Of a stretch of 34,823 bases of DNA, positions 24,517-32,486 are shown piece after piece. Position 1 is the stretch's first letter; each line of letters begins with the position of its first letter. The position numbers and the translations under genes are program-made. Source of the stretch: Deltaproteobacteria bacterium ADurb.Bin207 (lineage in GTDB: Bacteria; Myxococcota_A; Polyangia; Polyangiales; Polyangiaceae); assembly GCA_002070115.1 (NCBI GenBank), contig MWCO01000066.1:1-34823 (forward strand). The letters are read 5' to 3'. Below the pieces are notes generated by a model. The model was given only the letters and a program-made list of their open reading frames with translations, was not told where the DNA came from and searched no databases.

Positions 24517-26259
24517 TCAAAGTCCAAACACCTCGTGCGGTTTTCGTCGCTTATCAATAGGTTTAGGATAACGGCGAGGGGGCGCTTGCGATGGCACAGG
24601 CGTTGAGGATGACCCTTCCGTATCCGTTATCGGTAAACGTTCCACATCCAGTACCGGCGGTACAACCGACAATGCCGGAGGCGATGATACACTCGCGGGA
24701 GCCGCGGTGACTACTGGCTCAGTCACCGCTAACGAAGCCTCCGGGTCCAATTCTTGAACAGAAGCCGTGAGGAGCTTGGGAGCGGCCAGCCAAACCGACG
24801 ATGCCCCGACACCGGCAGCAACAAACATGGTCAAGACCGCAAGCGCGTACAATCGCCACCGCCGACGAGGCCGCGCCTCGGACCATTCCGTCCCCGGAGC
24901 CCGAATGGAAACGATGGAACCATCCACCGTCGATGCCGAGCCCGACACAGGGTTCGTTGTCGTATCGTTCCAATCGTCAGAACGTAACGCCACGGCAACA
25001 TCACGCATAATCCGCGTCGGCTCGTCGGTATCTTCCGAAATAGAAAGCGATTTGGGCTGGTGCGGCTCCTGCCGAACGGTGGGTACCGCACCATCGAGTT
25101 CAGCAAAATTGACAGGATTGGTGGCTGGTTCTACCTCGACAGAGTGAGACTCTCCCCCCGGATCGTAACGTCGAAGCTGAGGTTGGGTGGCAAAGGCCTC
25201 CGGCAGTGGAGAATACTCGGGCGAGGAAGGATCGTGATCGAGGGATTGCTCTGTGGAACTGGCCTGACTGCAGTCGACCGAAATGCCGGTCTCCGTCACG
25301 GATGACATCGAAGGTGGCCGCATTTCCGGTTCAAGAGCCTCGAACGCCATGCCCGTGAGCGACGATACGGTTCCAGGAAGGAGGGCTTCTCGCAAGGCGG
25401 CTGCCATTTCGGCAGCGTTTTCAAAACGGCGATTCGGATTTGGATTCAAAGCTTGATCGGTCCAAGCATCAAACTCCGGGGGAATGGGACGCAAGGTGGA
25501 TGGGGGAGGATAATCCACTTCGGCAATGGCTTTGAGCAGCCCGAGCAGATCATCCGCGTGTTCATCGAAAGGCCGCCTACCCACGACGCATTCGTACACA
25601 ACGACCGCCAAAGCCCATAGGTCCACCTTGGCATCGATCGGTTTTTTCCCCCGTGCACGCTCCGGACTCAAATAATGGGTGGTGCCGATGACCGCATCCG
25701 TTCGCGTCAACGCTTGCTTGTCATCACTCTGAATCAACTTCGCAATTCCGAAGTCAACAAGTTTGGGAACCTCTCCATCATCGGTTCTGTGCAAGAAAAT
25801 GTTGTCCGGTTTGATGTCCCTGTGAATGATGCCCTTGGCATGCGCCTTGTCCACGGGGCGAGCTATTTGCTCCACAATCCAAACGACGGAGACGGCATCC
25901 AGGGTCTTGCGTCGTTGCAGTCTTTTCGCGAGGGTTTCGCCTTCGAGCAGTTCCATCGCGAAATACGGAACCTCGCCATGCACACCGTATTCGAGGATAT
26001 GGACCACATTTGGATGCTTGAGAGCAGCAACCACCCGCGCTTCCGCCTCGAATCGCGCGCGAGCCACTTGCGAATGAGCATCCACCGACCTCAGCATCTT
26101 CAAGGCGACAGGAATCCCCAATACGAGGTGCTCCGCCCGCCAAACGATGGCCATGCCCCCCGAACCAATCGGTTTGATGAGTTTGAATCGTTTGGACAAA
26201 ACGGTTCCCGGCCCGATGTTGGCCGGAAGACGAACCGCATTGTCCGATTGGGATCCCAT
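24517..26259 (-). CDS. Transmembrane Ser/Thr protein kinase
   Basis: 580 residues. Kinase domain near 25-290: glycine loop IGSGGMAIVW (31-40), ATP lysine Lys54 in VALKML, catalytic loop HRDIKPDN with Asp148, DFG Asp169 in LVDFGIAKL, then YLSPERARG. All catalytic residues present. An acidic, Ser/Thr-rich juxtamembrane linker of about 200 residues follows, then an RRRWR stop-transfer and one membrane helix (LYALAVLTMFVAAGVGASSVWL), and a Pro/Val/Ser-rich periplasmic tail ending in RRKPHEVFGL. Met48 of the open frame is used because the preceding 47 residues are Gly/Arg-rich without domain character. First gene of an operon with the TPR and Cys-rich lipoprotein genes. Confidence 0.92.
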   Translation of the reverse strand: MGSQSDNAVRLPANIGPGTVLSKRFKLIKPIGSGGMAIVWRAEHLVLGIPVALKMLRSVDAHSQVARARFEAEARVVAALKHPNVVHILEYGVHGEVPYFAMELLEGETLAKRLQRRKTLDAVSVVWIVEQIARPVDKAHAKGIIHRDIKPDNIFLHRTDDGEVPKLVDFGIAKLIQSDDKQALTRTDAVIGTTHYLSPERARGKKPIDAKVDLWALAVVVYECVVGRRPFDEHADDLLGLLKAIAEVDYPPPSTLRPIPPEFDAWTDQALNPNPNRRFENAAEMAAALREALLPGTVSSLTGMAFEALEPEMRPPSMSSVTETGISVDCSQASSTEQSLDHDPSSPEYSPLPEAFATQPQLRRYDPGGESHSVEVEPATNPVNFAELDGAVPTVRQEPHQPKSLSISEDTDEPTRIMRDVAVALRSDDWNDTTTNPVSGSASTVDGSIVSIRAPGTEWSEARPRRRWRLYALAVLTMFVAAGVGASSVWLAAPKLLTASVQELDPEASLAVTEPVVTAAPASVSSPPALSVVPPVLDVERLPITDTEGSSSTPVPSQAPPRRYPKPIDKRRKPHEVFGL

Positions 26260-26613
26260 CAGCAACAACCTTGCCAGAACGGAGCGCAACGCGCTACGGG
26301 AACGGCGCCCCTGAATCGGCCAAGGCCCGTGCCGTCTCCCGTCGACACCGAGACGGTACCTTTCCCAATCTCCAAAGCCTCCGCCCCATCCATTGCCCAA
26401 GTAGGCTTGAAAACCGGGTCATGCCCCCCCGCCCCCCCTCCGCCAACGAACGGGTGCGCTCGAATTCGGGTGTGTATCCCCGATCTTCGACCCCACCACC
26501 CTCCACGAATTGTCGACATTACGCATCACGTCAACCACACACCGAACCGTTAGAAACGCCCCCACCCGTCGTTTCTTCCTTGCTTCCGTGGTGGTGTCAT
26601 GAAGAGGGCGAGG
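26260..26613. other. 354-base gap between dsrP and the kinase gene, with one inverted repeat
   Basis: No gene was recognised. CCGTCTC (26332-26338) and GAGACGG (26350-26356) form a perfect 7-base inverted repeat with an 11-base spacer, 73 bases upstream of the kinase start; it could be an operator or a leader hairpin. A C-rich tract lies at about 26422-26442. I see no terminator with a T-run after dsrP, so read-through into the kinase operon is possible. Confidence 0.4.
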
Positions 26614-27768
26614 TTAGACGATGCTTTCGCGAACCCCGAGATAGATCTTGTAAAAGACCGTGATCATCAAAAAACCAAAGGCGTAAATGCCAAGGCTTAT
26701 CATCATCTCCGGCAACGTCGGCATGTATTCGGTGATATGCCCCACCGGGTTCGGGATGAAACCCGTCACGACCATGCCCATGCCCTTGTCAATCCAGATG
26801 GAGGCAAAGACGAGAACACAAGCCCAGGGCAGGATTTTCAGGTCGTTGCGAGTTTTGGGGTTGACGAGTATCGCAATGGCGATGATCGCCATGACCGCGG
26901 ATGTCCACATCCAAGGAACGAGCGCTTTGTGCTCATCGAGACCCACGTACAAATATTGGAAGGGAATCGTGTGGTGATGGCTTCCGCTATAAAACGCGGT
27001 GAACATCTCCATGGCCACGAAAAACACGTTGATGAGCATGCCGTAGGTCACGATTTGCGCGAGCTTGAGGATAGGCTCCTTGCCCACATCGTAGTTGCCG
27101 AATTTTTTGAGCGCGAACAGCAACAGGATGAGAAACGAAGGACCAGAGGCAAAGGCCGAAGCCAAAAAGCGCGGCGCAAGGATGGCGGTCAGCCAGAACG
27201 GGCGCGCGCCAAGTCCCGCATACAGAAATGCCGTGACGGTGTGAATGCTAACCGCCCAGGGGATCGATAGGTAGATAACGGGCTTGATCCAAGTGGGAGG
27301 AGCCTCCCCTTTTCGTTCCGCCACCAGCGAGACCCGCGTGACCAACGCATTGATCAACAGGTAACCGTTGATCACCACCGCATCCCAAAACAGGATCGAA
27401 TTGGGTGTGGGATGGAAGAAAAGGTTCATCGCTCGCTGCGGACTCCCGATGTCCACCACCACGAATAGAAGACACATCGTACAGGCGGAGACGGCAAGAA
27501 ACTCACCCAAGACCGTCATCTTGCCGAACGCCTTGTAGTTATGCAGGTAGTACGGCAGAACCACCATCACCGCCGAGGCCGCCACGCCCACCAGAAACGT
27601 AAGCTGCGCGATGTAAAACCCCCAGGTGACGTCTCTTCCCAGGCCCGTTATCCCCAAGCCCGTTTGAAGTTGTTGAAGATAAAAGACCGCGGCAATGCCA
27701 ATCAAAACGAGCAAAGCCCCCACCCATGCATAATACCGAGAGCTTCCTTGGAATACTTTCTCGAACAT
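26614..27768 (-). CDS. dsrP: DsrP, NrfD-type quinone-interacting membrane subunit
   Basis: Integral membrane subunit of DsrMKJOP that exchanges electrons with menaquinone. 384 residues with about ten hydrophobic helices, first at AWVGALLVLIGIAAVFYL. NrfD/PsrC-family features include VTWGFYIAQLTFLVGVAASAV and the conserved-looking PWAVSIHTVTAFLYAGLGARPFW-type segment, here split by Pro and Gly turns, and a late EMFTAFYSGSHHH region near the predicted quinone site. It is last in the dsrMKJOP order, 8 bases after dsrO, with GAGG 6 bases before the ATG. Position and size separate it from stand-alone NrfD or PsrC. No downstream dsr gene follows. Confidence 0.93.
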   Translation of the reverse strand: MFEKVFQGSSRYYAWVGALLVLIGIAAVFYLQQLQTGLGITGLGRDVTWGFYIAQLTFLVGVAASAVMVVLPYYLHNYKAFGKMTVLGEFLAVSACTMCLLFVVVDIGSPQRAMNLFFHPTPNSILFWDAVVINGYLLINALVTRVSLVAERKGEAPPTWIKPVIYLSIPWAVSIHTVTAFLYAGLGARPFWLTAILAPRFLASAFASGPSFLILLLFALKKFGNYDVGKEPILKLAQIVTYGMLINVFFVAMEMFTAFYSGSHHHTIPFQYLYVGLDEHKALVPWMWTSAVMAIIAIAILVNPKTRNDLKILPWACVLVFASIWIDKGMGMVVTGFIPNPVGHITEYMPTLPEMMISLGIYAFGFLMITVFYKIYLGVRESIV

Positions 27769-27776
27769 GGGCTACC

Positions 27777-28541
27777 TCACACGACGTAATAGACCTCAGG
27801 CTCCGTGCCCAGGTCGGGTTTTCTTCGAATGGTAAACTCCGTGGCGACGATCTTCGCCACCTCGGAGTTAGGATCCTCGAGATTGCCGAAAGCCAACGCG
27901 CCATGCGGGCAGGCTTCGACGCAAGCTGGCAATAGATTTTGCGAAAGACGCTTCTCACACAGCGTGCATTTCTCGACCACGCCCTTCATCCGTGTGGGAA
28001 AATCCGGTGTCATTTCCTTCACATACGGACGAGGGTTGACCCAGTTGAAACTCCTCGAACCGTAAGGACATGCCACCACGCAATACCGACATCCAATGCA
28101 CCGGTGCCAGTCCATCATCACGATGCCGTCTTCTCGACGCCACGTGGCCTTGGTGGGGCAAACCCGCACGCAAGGCGGATTGTCGCAATGATTGCAAAGC
28201 ACGAGCACGGGCTTTTTGCGAATGTGAGCAGGAAGCGGATGATTTTCAAACGATGGGAACACGTGGTCGAACTTCGGCTCCTTCCAGATCCACTTGATCT
28301 CGTGCAAAGGGTCGCCTTCGAAGTCGGGCACGTTATGCGTTTTATGACAGGCCTGGGTACATGCCCGGCAGTCCTCATGCTCCGCACATTTTCGCAGGTC
28401 GACAACCATCGCCCAACGCGTTCCACCCTTGCCCGGTTCGTAATGACCGGTGTCGGCGCAAGACGTCAGAGCAGCACCGGATGTGACCACCATGGCTCCA
28501 GCGGCCGCGTTACCCAAAAACGCTCTTCTGTCGTGTCGCAT
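27777..28541 (-). CDS. dsrO: DsrO, periplasmic ferredoxin-like iron-sulfur subunit
   Basis: 254 residues. A twin-arginine signal (RHDRRAFLGNAAAGAMVV, Arg5-Arg6) shows export of the folded protein by Tat. Sixteen Cys form four [4Fe-4S] binding sets: 52/58/61/65, 116/119/124/128, 148/151/154/158 and 192/195/207/211, as in the NrfC/PhsB/DsrO family. It passes electrons between the triheme DsrJ and DsrP on the periplasmic face. Its ATG shares one base with the dsrJ stop (TGATG), so it is translationally coupled. The longer open frame upstream of this Met is dsrJ in another phase and is discarded. Confidence 0.95.
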   Translation of the reverse strand: MRHDRRAFLGNAAAGAMVVTSGAALTSCADTGHYEPGKGGTRWAMVVDLRKCAEHEDCRACTQACHKTHNVPDFEGDPLHEIKWIWKEPKFDHVFPSFENHPLPAHIRKKPVLVLCNHCDNPPCVRVCPTKATWRREDGIVMMDWHRCIGCRYCVVACPYGSRSFNWVNPRPYVKEMTPDFPTRMKGVVEKCTLCEKRLSQNLLPACVEACPHGALAFGNLEDPNSEVAKIVATEFTIRRKPDLGTEPEVYYVV

Positions 28542-28930
28542 CACTTGTCCTCCGGCGCCACGTGACAGTCCCAACATGCGGGCGCCACACCCGCTGGGGT
28601 ATGACAACTGTCGCAGAACTTTTCCTTGTTCGAATGACAGTTCATGCACGTCTTGGACAGACTGTAATCGTAGTGAACCCCATCGACCGTCACCTTCGGT
28701 CGCTTCCCATCGCGAACGACCATGTTGCGCCACTCATCAAGAATATGCATGTGCTCGGCGCGCATGTAGCCATTGGCCGTTTCAGCCACGCATTGCTTGG
28801 TGCCATTGGGCGGAGGTTCGAGTTGCACCGCATACGCCCCTTTGCCCGCGGCAATGTTGTACCAAATGGGAAAGGCACTCACCCCAACGAAAACCGCAAG
28901 GCCAAGGACGATCTTGCCCGCATCATACAT
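28541..28930 (-). CDS. dsrJ: DsrJ, triheme cytochrome c
   Basis: 129 residues. An uncleaved-looking membrane anchor (IVLGLAVFVGVSAFPIWY, residues 7-24) is followed by a periplasmic part with exactly three CxxCH heme sites: CMNCH (95-99), CDSCH (106-110) and CWDCH (119-123). The only other Cys is Cys47 in GTKQCVAE, matching the position of the unusual Cys heme ligand reported for DsrJ of purple sulfur bacteria. MRAEHMHILDEWRNMVVRDG is the conserved central stretch. It overlaps the dsrK stop by 8 bases and has GGAGG 5 bases upstream, so both ends of the gene are translationally coupled to neighbours. Confidence 0.95.
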   Translation of the reverse strand: MYDAGKIVLGLAVFVGVSAFPIWYNIAAGKGAYAVQLEPPPNGTKQCVAETANGYMRAEHMHILDEWRNMVVRDGKRPKVTVDGVHYDYSLSKTCMNCHSNKEKFCDSCHTPAGVAPACWDCHVAPEDK

Positions 28931-30557
28931 CGCCGCCTCCTTCCGATTCGTCGTCATCCTCTTCCGCGCGAAGGTTGATCTTGCCCGCTTTGCGCTCCTC
29001 ACTTTCGCCCGGCATGATGAGGGCGTTGCCCAATAGCTCATGCACACCGCAGACTCCCACGCCCGGCGCCCAATACTCGACCAAAGGCGGAAGAGTTGCC
29101 TTGTCGATCGCGCAGATGCACGCGAGCATGTTCACACCGTGCTTGTCTCGCACATACGAGACCGCATTGCCGCGCGGCAAACCACCTCGTAACCTCATCT
29201 CCATGTTCTCGTCGTTGCCGAGCCCCGCGCCTCCCGCACAACAAAACGTCTGCTCGCGGATCGTGTTCTCCGGCATCTCGTAGAACTGCTCGCATACGTT
29301 GCGAAGGATGTATCGCGGCTCCTCGAACAACCCAAGCGCCCGCGCGGGGTTGCAGGAATCATGAAAGGTCGGAATGACCTTACGGTTGCGCCGCGGATCG
29401 AGCTTCAGTTTGTTGTGCTTGATCAAGTCCGCCGTGAACTCGCAAATATGGACCATTTTGGTCGATCGGGTGTTTTCGAAAACAGTGCCGGTGATGGGAG
29501 AACGAGGCACCTCGAGGTGGTTGGCAGGACCGTTGAGCGTGTCCATGTATTGATGGACCACACGCCACATATGCCCGCATTCACCTCCCAAAATCCACTT
29601 GACCCCCAACCGCTCCGCCTCGTGATACATCTTTGCGTTCAAGCTTTTGATCGTATCGTGAGACGTGAACAAGCCGAAGTTGCCACCCTCGGATGCGTAG
29701 GAGCTGAACGTGACATCGAGATCGAGGTACTTGAAGAGCAACAGGTACCCCATCAAGGTATAAATCGCAGGCTCCGCAAATACGTCCGCCGAGGGCGTGA
29801 TGAACAGAATCTCCGCACCCTTGCGGTTGAACGAAGGCATCGCGTTGATGCCCGTGGCCGTCTCGAGTTCATCGACCACGAACTCGATGTTGTCCTTGAA
29901 CGTGTGCGGCTGCAGACCGAGATGGTTGCCCGTCCGAAAGCAATTGGCAGCAGGTTCGAGCGCCCAGTTGATGCCAAGACCAAGCTCATAAAGAAGCTCA
30001 CGCCCGATCATCGTGATCTCGGCGGTATCGATGCCGTAGGGGCAAAACACGGAACACCGACGACATTCCGTGCATTGGTAGAAGTAGTAGTACCACTCCT
30101 TGATGACGTCTTCGGTGAGTTCGCGTCCTCCCGCCAAACTGCCAAGGAGCTTGCCCGCGACCGTGAAGTTCTTTCGGTAGATGGAGCGCAGCAATTCGGC
30201 GCGCAGCACGGGCATGTTTTTCGGGTCGCCCGATCCCATGAAGAAGTGACACTTGTCCGCGCACGCGCCGCAACGGACACAAATGTCCATGAACAAGGAA
30301 AAGGATCGGAACTTTTGCAAGCGGTCCGAGATGCCGTCGAGTATCTTTTCCTTCCACTTGTCGCCGAGCATCCAATCCTTGTCATCCACCGCCCAGGCGT
30401 GTGGATTGGGCATTTTGAGATACTCGACATTCTTTTTTGCGGCCGGGAAGTTGTAGGTTCCTGACTTGAACTGGACAGGCGTGTCCATCCAGTCGCTTTC
30501 GGGCGGCTGAAAGCTGACGCGTGCCAACTCTTCCGGTTTGGGCATGTCGCTAGACAT
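28923..30557 (-). CDS. dsrK: DsrK, HdrD-like iron-sulfur subunit
   Basis: Cytoplasmic catalytic subunit of DsrMKJOP, related to heterodisulfide reductase HdrD, thought to reduce or oxidise the DsrC trisulfide/disulfide. 544 residues. Two ferredoxin-type [4Fe-4S] sites: Cys93/96/99/103 (CVRCGACADKC) and Cys162/165/168/172 (CTECRRCSVFC). The C-terminal half holds CCG-type motifs for the noncubane cluster: GGECGHMWRVV, FHDSCNPAR and TFCCAGGAGLGNDE. The tail ends in an acidic EEDDDESEGGG. ATG 30557 is chosen over the first ATG (30575) because GAGAGG lies about 7 bases before it. It follows dsrM after 60 bases and overlaps dsrJ. Confidence 0.96.
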   Translation of the reverse strand: MSSDMPKPEELARVSFQPPESDWMDTPVQFKSGTYNFPAAKKNVEYLKMPNPHAWAVDDKDWMLGDKWKEKILDGISDRLQKFRSFSLFMDICVRCGACADKCHFFMGSGDPKNMPVLRAELLRSIYRKNFTVAGKLLGSLAGGRELTEDVIKEWYYYFYQCTECRRCSVFCPYGIDTAEITMIGRELLYELGLGINWALEPAANCFRTGNHLGLQPHTFKDNIEFVVDELETATGINAMPSFNRKGAEILFITPSADVFAEPAIYTLMGYLLLFKYLDLDVTFSSYASEGGNFGLFTSHDTIKSLNAKMYHEAERLGVKWILGGECGHMWRVVHQYMDTLNGPANHLEVPRSPITGTVFENTRSTKMVHICEFTADLIKHNKLKLDPRRNRKVIPTFHDSCNPARALGLFEEPRYILRNVCEQFYEMPENTIREQTFCCAGGAGLGNDENMEMRLRGGLPRGNAVSYVRDKHGVNMLACICAIDKATLPPLVEYWAPGVGVCGVHELLGNALIMPGESEERKAGKINLRAEEDDDESEGGGDV

Positions 30558-30617
30558 CGCTCTTCCTCTCTGCAAGGACCCGCTCGCGACCCAAAGGCCG
30601 CGGCCGAATCACCGCGA

Positions 30618-31658
30618 TCAATCGTCGACTTTCTTTTCCCCCGCCTTGGCCTTTTTCGGCTCTTCGGTTTCTTTTTTGTCCACGGGAAGCCCGCAGGCGA
30701 TCATCTTGTCGCGGAATTCATCTTCGTATTCCGCGTACGTATGCACGCGTACAGGATGGTTCCACGGATTGATATGACGCACCTCGCGACTGTTGCAGCG
30801 CAGGTTGCGGGTGGGACTCATGAATACGCCCGCCATGTGGGTGAGCTTGCTAAACGGAAAGTACGCGAGCAGCACGCAAACCAAAAACATGTGCGCAAAG
30901 AAAATCGGCCCAACACCGTCGGGCACCACCGGCTTGAACGTAGCCAGTCCCGTCGCCATCTCCTTCACACTCACGATGTCCGTCTTCATGAAGTGGCGCA
31001 TCAAAATGCCCGTGATGGCGATGCCCATCACCAAAAACAGCGGGAAATAATCCGCCATCAAGGAGATGTAGCGGACCTGTGCATCGAGCATACGACGCAA
31101 AAATAGGACGCTGGCGGCGAGCAACAATCCGACACCGGTCAAGTACAAGGCGGGAATGCCGATCTCGAAAAAGCCGTCGACCGCCTGAAGCAAAGGAACG
31201 AAAAAAGGAACCGGCTCGGTGAAAAAGCGCATGTGTCTCAACACGATGACGAGAAAAGACCAATGAAACAGCATCGCCGCAGCCCACAGAACCCACTCGC
31301 CATCGTAGGTCACGCGAGGGCCATCCTTGACGGCCACCCGGGTGTTTCGAAATAGAGAGCGGAAGGTGAGCACTTCGAAGGCCATGCGCAGAATCACTCC
31401 GCCTGTCGTGGACGGATTTTCGAGGGAGGCATGTTTGATCCACGGCAGCGATTTTTGCTGGCCACAGGTGGTGGCGATGGCAAAGGGTACGGGTGCCTTG
31501 CCCCACTTGAAAGCAACCCGATAGATGATGCCGCCAAGGAAAACCGCCATGGCCGCGTAGGGCACGGCAACACCAAAGACAAACTTCGCGCTCGGTCCGA
31601 CCATGTACGCGATGGCGAACAGCACGATCACAGCCACGAGGGCGGATACCGCTTTCAT
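30618..31658 (-). CDS. dsrM: DsrM, NarI-like membrane cytochrome b
   Basis: 346 residues. Membrane cytochrome b of DsrMKJOP, expected to bind two hemes b and exchange electrons between menaquinol and DsrK. An N-terminal hydrophobic helix (ALVAVIVLFAIAYMVGP) and further helices include AAAMLFHWSFLVIVLRHMRFF, PLFLVMGIAITGILMRHFM and PIFFAHMFLVCVLLAYFPF, whose His residues are the likely heme ligands. The C-terminus is a long, charged cytoplasmic tail ending in KKAKAGEKKVDD. The start codon overlaps the stop of the RsbRD-domain gene by 4 bases (ATGA), so they are translationally coupled. Order and size fit dsrM rather than narI. Confidence 0.95.
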   Translation of the reverse strand: MKAVSALVAVIVLFAIAYMVGPSAKFVFGVAVPYAAMAVFLGGIIYRVAFKWGKAPVPFAIATTCGQQKSLPWIKHASLENPSTTGGVILRMAFEVLTFRSLFRNTRVAVKDGPRVTYDGEWVLWAAAMLFHWSFLVIVLRHMRFFTEPVPFFVPLLQAVDGFFEIGIPALYLTGVGLLLAASVLFLRRMLDAQVRYISLMADYFPLFLVMGIAITGILMRHFMKTDIVSVKEMATGLATFKPVVPDGVGPIFFAHMFLVCVLLAYFPFSKLTHMAGVFMSPTRNLRCNSREVRHINPWNHPVRVHTYAEYEDEFRDKMIACGLPVDKKETEEPKKAKAGEKKVDD

Positions 31659-32200
31659 CCTTCGTCACCCCTGTCGTTGGGTTCCCATTCGGAAGAACCG
31701 TTGGATCGAGCGTGCGTCGCAGGACGATTTGCGCGTTCCAACATCACGTGGTTCAGCTTCTTGAGTTGGTTGTAACGGACTTCATACACTTTCTCGCGAC
31801 AGCGCATGTACACATCGAAGGCAACGAGCGCCAAAGCATCGATGCGCGTGTCCCATCGTTCCCAGGAAGGGTCGCCCGCCGGCAAGCTCAGTTCTTCTCG
31901 TAAAATGGTCTTGGCGATGAACACGAATTGAACGGCCTGCGCAGGCGTGAAGTCCTGCAACGCCCGCAGTTTCAATAGGCCCTCCAAAGCCGCATCGACC
32001 TTGGCCACTTCCACACCTTGCTCGAGCGCGTCCACGAGCGCCTCGATGCATTGACGCACGAGGTGGCCCCCAGGATTGGCAAAAGCATCCTTTTGACGTC
32101 GCATGAACCTGGCGCTGTCAGCCGGATACGTATTGAGCACGGCATCGGTCCAGCGCTGCGTGAGCGTGGCGCGCTTGTGCGTGAGCAACGGCTCCTCCAT
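31655..32200 (-). CDS. RsbRD N-terminal domain protein of the dsr operon
   Basis: 181 residues, all-helical in pattern, matching the RsbRD_N family: QRWTDAVLNTYPADSARFM (about 15-33), FANPGGHLVRQCIEALVDAL, then LLKLRALQDFTPAQAVQFVF and AFDVYMRCREKVYEVRYNQ. In sulfate reducers small proteins of this family are encoded just before dsrM; their role is unknown and they may sense redox state or regulate the complex. No STAS domain follows, so it is not a full RsbR. ATG 32200 is preferred because the predicted promoter just upstream would start the transcript near 32241, at or inside the alternative TTG (32242). Overlaps dsrM by 4 bases. Confidence 0.88.
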   Translation of the reverse strand: MEEPLLTHKRATLTQRWTDAVLNTYPADSARFMRRQKDAFANPGGHLVRQCIEALVDALEQGVEVAKVDAALEGLLKLRALQDFTPAQAVQFVFIAKTILREELSLPAGDPSWERWDTRIDALALVAFDVYMRCREKVYEVRYNQLKKLNHVMLERANRPATHARSNGSSEWEPNDRGDEG

Positions 32201-32247
32201 GGTAGACGTCCGGGGGCACGAAAGGTGAGGCCCACGGGTCAATCACC

Positions 32248-32276
32248 CGTATATGCAAGGCTTGATTGCAGGTCAA
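32248..32276 (-). promoter_or_regulatory. Predicted promoter for rsbRD-dsrMKJOP with inverted repeat in spacer
   Basis: On the minus strand TTGACC (32276-32271) and TATACG (32253-32248) are 17 bases apart. The spacer is itself a near-operator: TGCAA and TTGCA at its two ends (32254-32258 and 32266-32270) form a 5-base inverted repeat. Transcription would start near 32241. Confidence 0.5.
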
Positions 32277-32309
32277 CCATGCAAGCGAGAGGGACTGAGA
32301 TTGGTCACA

Positions 32310-32334
32310 ACGTCATAGTGCTGACAAATGACGT
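32310..32334. promoter_or_regulatory. Inverted repeat ACGTCAT-N11-ATGACGT, candidate activator site
   Basis: Perfect 7-base arms (32310-32316 and 32328-32334) with an 11-base spacer, centred about 80 bases upstream of the predicted rsbRD-dsrM transcription start. Half-sites 18 bases apart, nearly two helical turns, suit a dimeric regulator. Its identity is unknown. Confidence 0.4.
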
Positions 32335-32426
32335 AAGCGGTAGAGTATTTAACTCACAATATATTCGTTAGCATAGGCTACGACACAGTCAATGAGCGGG
32401 CATCCATGATGAGGGGATAAGGTGTA

Positions 32427-32457
32427 GCCCAACGAAAGAAGGGATTTATCGTTGGGC
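32427..32457 (-). terminator. Perfect 9-bp hairpin downstream of dsrC
   Basis: GCCCAACGA (32427-32435) and TCGTTGGGC (32449-32457) form a perfect stem with a 13-base loop, 30 bases after the dsrC stop. No T-run follows on the minus strand, so it may act as an mRNA-stabilising or attenuating hairpin rather than a full terminator. It separates dsrL-dsrC from the downstream unit. Confidence 0.5.
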
Positions 32458-32486
32458 GTGAGAAGGGAAGGTCTATTGGGACGACA

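Noticed and set aside
27777-28733. Longer dsrO frame beginning at 28733
   Set aside because: The first 64 residues are dsrJ read out of phase. The twin-arginine signal starts at Met 28541, which overlaps the dsrJ stop.
29361-30464. Plus-strand open frame of 367 codons opposite dsrK
   Set aside because: It is the antisense of a clear DsrK with intact Cys motifs. The frame shows no domain pattern and is charged in the way of GC-rich shadow frames.
32262-32276. FNR/CRP-type site (TTGAT with GTCAA) at the rsbRD promoter
   Set aside because: The half-sites are 5 bases apart instead of 4, and one coincides with the -35 box, so I do not call it.
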